Below, in pieces: positions 1 to 10,312 of a stretch of DNA of 64,000 bases (positions within the stretch are counted from its first letter, which is position 1; each line of letters begins with the position of its first letter). Position numbers and translations under genes: made by a program. Source of the DNA: Ectocarpus siliculosus (Eukaryota; Sar; Phaeophyceae; Ectocarpales; Ectocarpaceae); contig FN649742.1 of assembly GCA_000310025.1 (NCBI GenBank), positions 1,472,100-1,536,099 of the forward strand, written 5' to 3'. The notes beneath the pieces were generated by a model. The model was not told where the DNA came from, searched no databases, and was given only the letters and a program-made list of their open reading frames with translations.

Positions 1-78
1 GGGGTATGCGTCGAAAGCACCCACGGGACTACGGTACTGCTGCTGTAGGGTTTATTGTTTACTCAGTATCGCACGCAC

Positions 79-262
79 CGGTGACATCGTAACCCCCCCC
101 GTGCGATGAAATCCAACAACCAAATAATTTAATTCGACTATCGCACGGGGACCGGTGATATCGCAAGTACCGGCCGGTGATATCGCACCCCCGTACGATA
201 AAAAACCAAGAACCTAGTGATTTAATTCGATTGTCGCACAGGGTTCGGGGATATCGCACGGG
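79..262. repeat. Two-copy tandem repeat, about 97 bp
   Basis: Two diverged copies begin at about 79 and 176. Each starts with CCGGTGAYATCG, contains a TTTAATTCGA block and ends in a GATATCGCA-type block. No coding potential is seen. The repeat lies in the non-coding left flank, probably within the long 3' intron of IFT74. Confidence 0.6.
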
Positions 263-319
263 GGTGCGATAGCACCGATGATACCGAGCCCCGAGTGGCT
301 CCGGGACACTCACTGCGCA

Positions 320-515
320 GGAGGTACTTTTGCGGCTTATCCTTTCTTTTCGGTCCTTTTCGGGTTAACCTTTTTTTTTTGGCGCTTTCGGTTTCACGTT
401 TTTGGTATATCCTTTTCGGCTTATAACCTTTTCAGTTTCACGTTTTCGGTTTAAATTTTTCGTTTTTTTCGGTTTAATCTTTCCGGCTTAACCTTTACGG
501 CTTGACCTTTTCGGT
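320..515. repeat. T-rich minisatellite, block 1
   Basis: This is a degenerate array built from CTTTTCGGTTTCACGTTTTC-like and CGGCTTAACCTTTT-like words. The same words fill 2019-2690, so the two blocks are one satellite family on either side of the retroelement fragment at 1040-1491. Confidence 0.75.
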
Positions 516-1039
516 CCTTATGCTGTTTCTTATACACCTGGATTCCTTGCCCAAAAAGCTTCACTTTTCAGGATGGGCAAAATTCCGGCTTCTTACACGG
601 ACGGCCAGATTCTTCAGTTTTTTGGGTCGACAAAATCCAGGTTCAGCTTTTTGGGTTGCGTCCACCCGAGAAGCTTGGCAGAAATCAGGATGGTGCACAC
701 CCAGATTTTCTGACCCAAAAAAGTTCACCGCTGGTGAACCCAGACGACATAATCGGCGAGTGCGACCTGAGTTCTTGGCGTATCGCTCCCATCAAGGGCT
801 CCGAGCAACCCTACGCTGAAGGGTTTGCTGTTCTGCACGCTGGCTGTTGATGGTCGCTCGGCACGCGTGCGTTAAAAAAACATATCGCATAACGCCAAGC
901 ATGGAGACGCCGAAACAGGCCAAACCGCCACGAGACAGCAAAAAGAGCCGCTTTTTGTCAGAGAGGGGAGAACACACCGCAACTGATTTCTCGCTCCCTT
1001 AGGCCACCGGTCGAAGCCAGACCGGTCCGCTCCCTGCTT

Positions 1040-1491
1040 ATGATCTTGAGCTAGGAGTAGATTTAGGGACAGCACAAGGAATCCAATGGTGGTACCCATA
1101 AACACCAACAAGGAGTAAAATGGTTGATCTTACTAATGCTCCCATCAAGCTCCAGAAGGGAAGGGCTATAGCGACGGTTTATGCCATGAATGCTACAGAC
1201 GTGGAACGCATGACTTTGTTGGATGAAACGCGGCAAGATATATCTGTTGAACAGGCTCCTGCTAGTAACGTTCTCTCAGTAGAGAGTGCTGCCGATTTGG
1301 GATGTTCTGAGTTAAAAAAGGTTGACCTGTCGGAAGCGAATATGGGGCAGCTAACACCTCGCACAAAAGCTGAACTCATGTCTTTATTGGAGGAGTGTCT
1401 GTTTTGGCGGCTGCGCGTAGGATCTACACAAAATACTCTGATGGGCCGTGACTGCCCGGTGGTCGCGGCGCTAGGGGTATGGGGGCCATAA
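1040..1491 (+). pseudogene. Ty3/gypsy Pol fragment (protease-RT linker)
   Basis: The frame from 1120 encodes a stretch with NAPIKLQKGRAIATVY followed about 80 residues later by LTPRTKAELMSLLEEC. In Ty3/gypsy polyproteins a similar 'asparagine, K-G, IA' strand and an 'L-x-LL-E-E' helix lie between the aspartic protease and the reverse transcriptase. The frame is closed upstream by a TAA at 1099 and ends at 1491 before any RT motif, so this is a broken remnant. No LTRs or target duplications were found around it. Family assignment is from recognition of the pattern, not from a search. Confidence 0.55.
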
Positions 1492-2018
1492 ACAGGAATT
1501 GAAGTATCGGACGCTTCCCTGTTTGCCCTCAAGAGGATTCGAAGAGGCGGCGGTTATGCCGCATCTACGAAGAAGAGACAACTTCAACATGTTTCTCCGT
1601 GGCACGTTTTCGCGAACGTTGCTACCCACCCGGTGTTTACTTAACACCCCCCATGTGTACGGAAGATGATAAAGCCTGTTAAAGTGGACGCTATCACCCG
1701 TTAACATGTCTATCGCATGCCTCACTAAGTCATGCTAACATGTGATGATGGGATGATACCGTACGCTATGAGATGTACGTGTTCACGGTCGTCATTCGCA
1801 CGTAGGTCGTCAGCAAGCTGCGACACTATTTGCTTGATACCGTACAAGGAATGGATACCATCCGGGAGAGACAACGACAACAGGTAAGCGCAACCCCCCT
1901 ACATCACACTGATTCCCAGCCCCGAGGAAACGGTCTACGCACGAACTGTACTATGCTACGAAGGTCCACGCACATACCGTACTCAGCTACGAAGGTGAGA
2001 GATGTATGAGCGTTTTGT

Positions 2019-2690
2019 ATGAGCGTCTTTTTAGCTGTTTTAACACTTTTCGGTCCTTTTTGGTGTAAATGTTTCGGTTTATCCTTTTCGGTGTTACCTT
2101 TTCAGTTTCACGTTTTCGGTTTCACGTTTCGGTTTATCCTTTTCGGCTTAACCTTTTCGGTTTCACGTTTTCGGTTCAACTTTTTCGTTTTTTTCGGTTT
2201 CATCTTTTCGGTTTAACCTTCTTTTCGGTTTCGTTTAACCTTTTCGGTGTAACCTTTTCGGGTTTTTTCACGTTTTCGGCTTAACTTTTTTGGTTTTTCG
2301 GTTTAATCTTTTCGGCTGAACCTTTTCGGTGTTACCTTTTGGGCGTAACCTTTTCGGTTTCACGTTTTTCACGTTCAGTTTATCCTTTTTTCGGCTGAAC
2401 CTTTTCAGTTTCACGTTTTCGACTTAACTTGTTCGGTTTTTTCGGTTTAATCTTTTCGGCTTTGCCATTCATTTCAGTTTCGTTTAATCTTTTCGGGTGA
2501 CCCTGTTGGGCTTAAACCTTTCGGTCCTGTTCGGTGTAGTTTGATCGGTGCAACCGTTTCGGTTTCACGTTTTCGGTTTCACGTTTCGGCTTACCCTTTT
2601 CGGCTTAACTTTTTCGTTTTCTTCGGTTCATCCTTCTCGGCTTAACCTTTCGGTTTCGGTTTAATCTTTTTGGGCTTAATCAGGTATCAA
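2019..2690. repeat. T-rich minisatellite, block 2
   Basis: About 670 bp of imperfect repeats of CGGTTTCACGTTTTCGGTTT and CGGCTTAACCTTTT words, with no regular higher-order period that I can see. Short open frames here are artefacts of the repeat. It starts about 170 bp downstream of the last IFT74 exon in the window, inside the presumed next intron. Confidence 0.8.
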
Positions 2691-2865
2691 GAGCTGAGAA
2701 AAAAAAAATTACCCGTAACCGCGGATGGCGTCCGCGTCCGTTGGACCGGTATGTATGTTACAAGGCACTAAGCAAAGACCGGTCTTAAATGTGAAAAAAA
2801 ACAACCGTCCAAACTTGTCCCCCAATTGCGGGGCAGCGGCTGTAGGCTGTGCGCGGCTCGCTCAC

Positions 2866-5800
2866 CCTCATGCCGCCCTTGTCCGGGATGTGGTGCTGAG
2901 ACTCGAGGCCTGTGCTGATGTGCTCCAGGAGGCCGACGATCGTGGACCTTGCCGACCGCTGGTCGTCGAGGGCCTCCTGCTTGGTTTGGTCGAACTTCTC
3001 TATGAAGTCCGTCATCTCCTTGTCCCGCTTCTGTAGCACCTCCACCTTTTGCGTCGGTTGGTGGTTTGGTAGGTTAGTTCATGTTGATGTCTTTGTTGTA
3101 GTTCCTGCTTTCCGATAGTTGATAATAGTCGAGTTGGACGTTACTGCTGCTCCGTCCTTCCCGCTGTGAAAATTGTACGAAAGTGTTCTTCCAAATGGTA
3201 ACCCTCCGTCGTTGTTGCTACTGTCGATTCCCTTGTACTTGCCGCAGCTAGCTGCGAAAAAGGTGCTCTTATTCTACGTATTTCGGGGGGGGGGCGTTAC
3301 AAGATATCTCGTTAAGCCCCGTCACATCACATCAAGTCACACCACATCAAAACGCTCCACAGCACAGAACACCACGCTCAAGACATCACGCCAAGTCCCA
3401 ACAGTACGCTCCACGTGATGCGTCGCGCCACACCACGGCGCGGTACGCGCCCCAAAAAACAAACGAAACCACATTCATTTTGCACCACGTCAGCAGACCG
3501 TACACTCCCTTTACGACCTCAAAACACAACTCACACCACGCTATTTAGTCACCTCCAGTCCCAAGCCAGAACTTCACACCTTCCACAGCGCCAACACCAG
3601 CGCAAGCACAAAAAAACATGGGAAGAACAAATCGAAATCGAGGCACATCCGCATGATATCACATCACCTTATTCTGGGCCACGTCCCCCTTTCTGTCTGC
3701 CTTGAGGTCCGACTCGAGGTCTTCCAGCCTCTCCTTCATGCGCACTACCTCCTCGGTCGTTTCCGCGGCACGAGCGTCGAGCTGCTTCAGGCGCTCCTGG
3801 TCTGCCTTAACCTTACTCAGGAGGCGGTCGCGAGCCTTGACAAAAAACGATTTGACAGAGACGGCAACAAGCGAATCTGGTGTGGAGATTACTTTTTTGG
3901 TGGATTTGATGTGTAGTCTAATGGGTTTGTTGTTTTGTTATGAGGATGATGATTGGTTGATCCGAGTTGATTTTGGTTGAATAACCAGAGCGCGCGAGGA
4001 GGATGGCGAAGTCTACGAAAGCTCTCGCAACCAAGCGGAACCACACCAACAGAACCTGCGGTACACACCCAGCAGACCGATTACCTTGTGCACAAAGAAA
4101 AAAAACCGCAACGCGATTAATAGCACACACCACCAGTCGCACGTACGTCTTTGGGGTTCATGTTCGAAATCTCGAGGTCTTGCGAAAGGTTCTCCCGCTC
4201 CCGCCGCAGAGCCCCCACGGACTTCTCCAGCACTTGGTACTCCCCACGCAGAGCCGCCCCCCCCGCGCCCTGGGATCTGCTCTCGTGTTGCCCGATCATT
4301 GCCGACAGCCGGTCAGCTTCCGCCTGCTTCGCGGCCACTTCCGCCTGCGGAAGCGGTATAGGGGTTAGGCGACAACGGTCGTGGGGGAGGGGGGTTGAAC
4401 GAGGTGGGGGGGGAGCGCGGTGGCTTTGGGGGAGTGGGAACGGGAGCGTCGGGGGTGGGGGGGAGGCAAGTTACCAGTGCAAGTTATCAGTTTGTGTCGG
4501 CGAAGCGGGGTTCGACACGAAAAAAACCGAGGGATGTTGTTGTGAGCGACAATAATGGAACAATTGTTTGACAGCCGTACGTATCTTTAGCAGTCTTAAG
4601 ATCGATCGATGTCTAACTATGCCACAAGATGTCGCATACGCCGTTTAATCAGCACTTAAAAGATTCATCGGTGTGAGGTGAGGTGGTACCCAGTCGTTGC
4701 CCGCTCTTGGAAGCAGTGGCACCAACAGCAGCAACAGCGGGACGCTCTACCCGAGGGTTTTCTTCTCTCATTCCCCACCGCAACGTCGCTCCGGGATCCG
4801 GGATCCGGGATCACAGATTGATTCTGCCTCTCCCCCTCCCTCCCGCCCGTTGCGTGTGTTTCTGTCAGCAGCGTGCTGGCCTTGCTGTTTGGTACCGTTC
4901 CAAGACCAACACTTCAGCAGCAATCCGCATCTACCGGAAGCCAAACGAGAAGAACAATCACCCCCTCGACAAGCACCGACAACGCCGCCGCCTGGAGCAG
5001 CATTTAACCCGTTGGACGCCTGTACTTCGCCACAAAGTTGATACCTTTTCCCACCCGTACTGCTCGCCTCTTCCGAAAAGACGCAAGAATACACACCAGC
5101 TTAGAACAGTTTGTCCAGGCAGCGTTTGGTTATTCTATCCGAATCTATCCCGCGTCGCATCCAACGCCCCTTACGCACGAGGTACGGGTGTTGGGGGGTA
5201 GTTTCCGTACCTATAATAGGTGTCCGTCCCCGCACCGGCACGGCTGCGGTTGCAGTCAATCGCACCAGCGAAATAACACGACCGACCGCCGATAACCGAA
5301 GAACTAACAAACGACGTGAGACGTGTGCCACAAGAACCAGGCAATGACGACCACGACGACGACGACGACGCGCTTTCCGACGCCGAAAAACGCATTGCTG
5401 CACCCAAAGAACTAGGCAATGATGACGACAACGACAACGGGCTTTCGATGCCGAATAACGCATTACTGCACTCAAAGAACTAGGCAATGATGACGACAAC
5501 GACAACGGGCTTTCGATGCCGAATAACGCATTACTGCACCCAAAGAACTAGGCAATGATGACGACAACGACAACGGGCTTTTGACGCCGACAAAGTCGTT
5601 GCCGTACCCCACCTGGAGGTGGTTGTTTCGCTGGAGGAGGACGCGGTACTCGTGGAGCTTCTCTGGCTCCAGGGTGTTGATCTTCTCTTCCATCTATCCT
5701 CCCACGAAAAACGTTGCGTTTGTTTCGTTGTTATCAATTTGTGGGTTGCGGTGAGCCGTGGAGGTCGGCCGTGAACAGACATGGAAGGCGTTACATTTTT

Positions 5801-8800
5801 GCTTCTTGGAACGAAACGGAACGGAACGGAACGAAACGAAACGCCACGAGGGGTAAGGTTAACGAGTGGTTTGCGCGGCGTGATGGTTTGGCACATTTTG
5901 ATTTCTCGGTGATGGAGCAAAATCCTACTGCACTTACTCCCATTTGCCCAAGGGTGGAGACGGTAGGGGGGAGGGTGGGGTGGGTACTGAAGGTGTCGTT
6001 CATGTCTGCGTTTCGCCCTCAGACAAACCCTTCTCCTGCACGGTTTGTTCATGTCCCGATCTCAGGACAAAAGAGGCACTCTCTCTTCTTGTTGGTGTTC
6101 GTTGTTCCACCACTACCTTTGTCTCACCCGGCCGTGCACTGCTTCCATCTCTGCCTCCAACTCCTGTGTCTCCCGTTCGTGTTGCTGCTTGGCCAGGAAG
6201 ATCTCGTCCAGCCCTTGGGCCTCACGCCTGACGGTGCGCGCGCAGGCAAGGGAAAATGGTTGTGGGTGGGCGGCGGTTCGACCAGGCTCGGCAATCGGTA
6301 CTTGGCCGAAACTCATCCGACGGGGGGAGGGGGCAGTTCCGAGATGAATCTTTGCGGAATTGAGTACTTGGGCACTGTTGTGATTTAGCCTCCCTACCCT
6401 ACGGGTGGTGGTCGTTTCGTACAGAGTAAACCTTTCTATGCAATAACAACGCCGCCTCCGGCAAGTCCGCCAATAAACACCGCAACACTTCGCACGTTGT
6501 CCCCGTTTGCTTCGAAAGCGAGAGAAGGACAGTCCAGAAATGTCTCGCACGCCCTTGCGGACAAAGCTCCTATCTGATCCGTGAGTTTTGCCCACGCACA
6601 TGCGTGATATTGGCTGTCCCCTCAACGGTACGCACCCCGCGCTTCCGGTCCGGGCCCGGCTAGCACTGCCTAGCCACACTTAGCCACACTTAGCCACACT
6701 TTGCTACATTTAGTCGCTTAGCCATGCCTAGTCACGCGCAGCCACACTTAACCACACTTGGTCACGCGTAGCCACACTTAACGACACGTTGCAACACTTT
6801 GCGACACTTAGCCACGCCTGGTCACACATCTCCACACTTTCTCAGACATAATCACACATAGCCATACTTAGCCACACGTAGCCGCGCTTAGCCGCACTTA
6901 GCCGCACTTAGCCACACTTCGCCACACTTCGCCACACTTCACCACACTTCGCCACGCTTAGCCACGCTTCTCCACGCTTCGCCACGCTTAACCACGCTTA
7001 GCCACACTCAGTTACACTCAGCCACTACACAGCCAAACTTTGCCACACTTAAATCACATATAACCGCGCTCAGGCACACTTTGGCACACTCAGGCACACT
7101 TAGCTACACATAGCCGACACTTGTCACACTGAGCCACACGTAGTCACATTTAACCACACTTAGCCGCGCTTAGTCACATTTGGCCACTCTTAGCTACCCC
7201 TAGCCACACTAGCCACACTTAGCCACACCTATTCCGGTCTTCCAGGTCGTGTAGATACTTGGTGACCTCGCCGGGGTCCGCGGTGGTCCTAGCCTTATCC
7301 ACGGCCAGGTTGTAGTCCGCCAGAGTGCCTTCCAGCGCCTTGACATCCTGTGATACCAGAGGCGGTGCAAGACAACAGAGCACAACATTTTTTCGCGGTT
7401 CATATATGGAGAGAAAACAGGCAAATGGGCATGGTGGGGCGCGGGGGGGGGGGAAGCGATCGGATTGGTGGTGTAAGCATAACGTCTTGACAGCGGATGC
7501 TTTGCTTCTCTACCCCCTTGCCATCGGCAACTAGCTCCGTGTCCATGCCATCGTTTTTGAGGGGTCGCAAAGATGATGATGACAATAGCCCCACGGTCGT
7601 TTCTGTATGCGGATCCGCTACAGTAGGGTGCACGTCTTACCTACCCTCCGGCCCTTCCGCCTGCTGAAAAACGGGTGTAGTCGAGACCACTTCTCATCGT
7701 GTCTTTCCATCCCACGTGGGGAATGAGGTGGAAACTTCCAAAGGTCACGCTTTGATATCCTATATTTCCGTGGGATATCATGTACGCATTTGCTGACGGG
7801 GCGTATATTCTCTCGGCTGGCCATGAACACAAAAACATGAGCCCAAACGCTGAGTGCGTAGATTGGGTCAAGTGGTTCGGACTCCAACAAATTCAAACAA
7901 CTAGAAAGGGATGCTGTGAGGCACAAAAAATAACGACGAGTTCTAATAGAACATTGTCTTGTGGTGTGTTGTCTGTGAAATCAAATCAGGAGCGAAAGCA
8001 TGGTCATAGTATATTGAGTAGGGAATACCATGCTACTTACAACAGTGGCCCCAATTATGGCACAATGAACCATATGCACAAGACTGCACATCAAGACTGC
8101 ACCACCACGTCCCTAGTGCGCCTCCAGCCCAGTCTCTATCAGTGACCTGCCCCAGATCTTTGATCCAAAGGCACAATAGCTGTCATTTTTTGTCTGCAAA
8201 TAGCGTGCCTCTCGGTGTGAGTCGGGAAAAAAAGAGCCGTCGCGGTACACACGAGTGGAAACAGCTCTTGCATGCTTCTACTTGCCGACTAGACGTGAAC
8301 ATCACCATCCCGGGCGCGCGACCCAGACTCCTCTGTTCGTGTAATAGCAGTGTTTCGAAATCTTCGAGTCGAACGGTTAGGACTGACTTCGAACTCTCCC
8401 TTCACCAACCTAAGTGTCGCGCGACCGAGTCTGAGCTCAGGCTGACAGGACTGCTGCAGCTGTTCGATATTATTGCTGCCTTCGTACCAAGAACAGTTCT
8501 GACCTCTACCGAGTACCTCCTCCATTCTCCGCGCAGGTAAAGAAGCACACTTTCCGTGGCCACACACACACAAATATGCTATAGATACCAAATCAAAAAG
8601 CAAGATCTTGGTACTCGCACAACCTACACCCATGCAGCATCAACCTCGCTCACCTGCAACATCGTGTCGTACGTGCGCTCCAGGTGCCCCTGCTGCGAGA
8701 CGCTCTTCTCGTGCCGATCTATCTCGGCCTGCAGGCGCCCCAGCTCGGCGCGGACGTCGTTCATCTTGCTCCGGAGCACCCCGATGAAGAAGGACCCGTC

Positions 8801-10312
8801 TTGGACCTGCCTGCCGCCACCGCCACCGCCGCCGCCGCCGCCGCCGGCTGTTTTCATGCCCGACATTCCCTGTGTTTTTGTTTTTTATTCGCGTTTCGTT
8901 GTTTATTTTGCTTTTAGGTGGGGCAGACGTTATTTAGTAGCACTTCGACACTTTTATCAAGCATGGCACCTGGAAATGCAACAGCGGATGGATGTGGTGT
9001 ATATCCTAGCATCGGATTTGACAAGGTGCGGCGAGAGCAGCAAGGAGGAACGGAGCAGAGGGCACTCTGTGTCGCCTCTGTGTCGCCGACGGTACTTTCT
9101 GGAGATCCCGCAGAGGAAATCAACCAATAAAAATGCACCATTGGCAATGCTAACGATCAACGTGCGACGTGTCCAGTTACAGCAGCCCCCGAAGCCATCG
9201 AGGGGAACGACGCGGACAGGTGAGAGGGGCTGAATCTCAAACATTTGCCCTTCCGCGCCTCCCGCCGTGAACAACACAAAACACGACAACACCAGCGAAT
9301 CGAATTCTAAGGAGCGGCCCGCAGAACAGTCTCTCTCATTTATTTATCAGTCTGCATGTTCGAGTGGCACCGGAATTATGCCCAAAGCTCGGAAGCTACC
9401 CTAAAAATTGGTATGTGCCACAAAGTACATGGATCTGTGTATGTCATTGATGCAACACAAGGACTTGGTTCGAGGCAGGGAAGCGAATCTTATCCAGAAT
9501 CGAGAACGCCCGGGAATCCGTATCTGCACCAACTCAATCGAGACCCAGACTCTCAAGTGTCTAGACTTCCACAGACTCGAAATAAGTCCAGTACTCAGCC
9601 GGTTTTCCTCCACTCAATCACTGAAAAGACTCCACCACATCCCGTTCGACTGCTGTGGGTATATCTTGAACGGGTAGTCTTTCTATGTGTGTATTTATTT
9701 TTCCTATTACTCCTGAGAGTACTTTCCTCGCACCACAGCACCGAGTAAATGTTTTCGGCGGCACGCGTACCGTACTTCCTACTTAGACTACTGCTGTACC
9801 TGTTGTGTCACTGGGCGGTCTGTAACCTTGACCTCCTGCGACAAGGCAACCCCGTAGGCAGCTTCCCGACTTGGCCCGGCCGTGACTTGTCCTGTCCTCA
9901 TCCTGCCGGACATGGGACGCCCTCCGCGCTGCCCTGCGTTCATGTGTGTGGTTGATGGTGAGTTTTTTGTGATTCGGGTGGATGCAAAATGGATCCAACA
10001 AGAGATCCCGCATCCCAATGCATACAGAGAGGAGACCCACGGAGGAGGTGGTGAGAGAAAGAGAGAGGTGAAAGTCGGAGATGAGTTGAATAGATACGTT
10101 CCCGAAAAGAAGTCTAGATGGAGCTTGAGGTGCTCAATCCTCCTCGATGTAGCTAGGATCTTGGAGGCGTGGCACTCCGATCGCCGATCTCTCGTTGGCG
10201 ATGATGCGGCGCAACTTCCCGCGGGCATACCTGTTGCCATCCTCATCCCTGTCCCAGGAGGCTGTAGGCCTCCACCGACATAGCCCCGACTTCCCGGACG
10301 CATCGTACCCAC
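2866..10312 (-). CDS. IFT74: IFT74 homologue, intraflagellar transport complex B (3' end not in window)
   Basis: IFT74 is a coiled-coil core subunit of IFT-B that pairs with IFT81 and helps carry tubulin in cilia and flagella. Nine exons join in phase: 10231-10312, 9800-9933, 8654-8869, 7229-7347, 6128-6227, 5613-5693, 4147-4344, 3668-3835, 2866-3045, giving about 426 codons. The start is the ATG at 10312 (a second ATG is at 10303). The N-terminus is basic and rich in Gly, Arg and Pro; the family block VTDRPVTQQGMSGMKT spans exons 2-3 and is followed by a poly-Gly run and FFIGVLRSKMNDVRAEL. Later exons carry LADYNLAVDKA, GLDEIFLAKQQ, RDRLLSKVKADQ and KRDKEMTDFIEKFD, all in family order. The roughly 200 C-terminal residues expected are absent, and no candidate exon is visible at 1-2865. 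The gene therefore either continues past the left edge or is truncated. Confidence 0.93.
5339..5592. repeat. Tandem repeat, about 70 bp x 3.6, in IFT74 intron
   Basis: Units begin AGGCAATGAYGACSACRACG and end in GCACYCAAAGAACT. Copies start near 5339, 5412, 5482 and 5551, and the last is partial. The middle copies differ by only a base or two, so the array expanded recently. It lies between the exons at 4147-4344 and 5613-5693. Confidence 0.8.
5803..5845. repeat. GGAAC/GAAAC microsatellite
   Basis: A short run of about eight 5-bp units (GGAAC then GAAAC) lies in the IFT74 intron between the exons at 5613-5693 and 6128-6227. Confidence 0.7.
6662..7228. repeat. TAGCCACACT minisatellite in IFT74 intron
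   Basis: About 570 bp of tandem, slightly degenerate 10-bp units TAGCCACACT. Read on the gene strand each unit is AGTGTGGCTA. The right edge abuts the exon ending at 7229, so the exon's 5' splice site GTGTGG is the first repeat unit. Confidence 0.9.
9584..9710. repeat. Diverged dispersed repeat, copy 1
   Basis: This segment resembles 10965-11085. Both run from AGTA..CGGC..GGTTT through CACTG..AAAGACTYCAACACAT to ATATCT.GAACGG. The copies are clearly diverged. It lies in the IFT74 intron upstream of the exon at 8654-8869. Confidence 0.45.

Noticed and set aside
6662-7228. CRISPR-like array
   Set aside because: Units are contiguous 10-bp repeats without unique spacers, in a eukaryotic intron.
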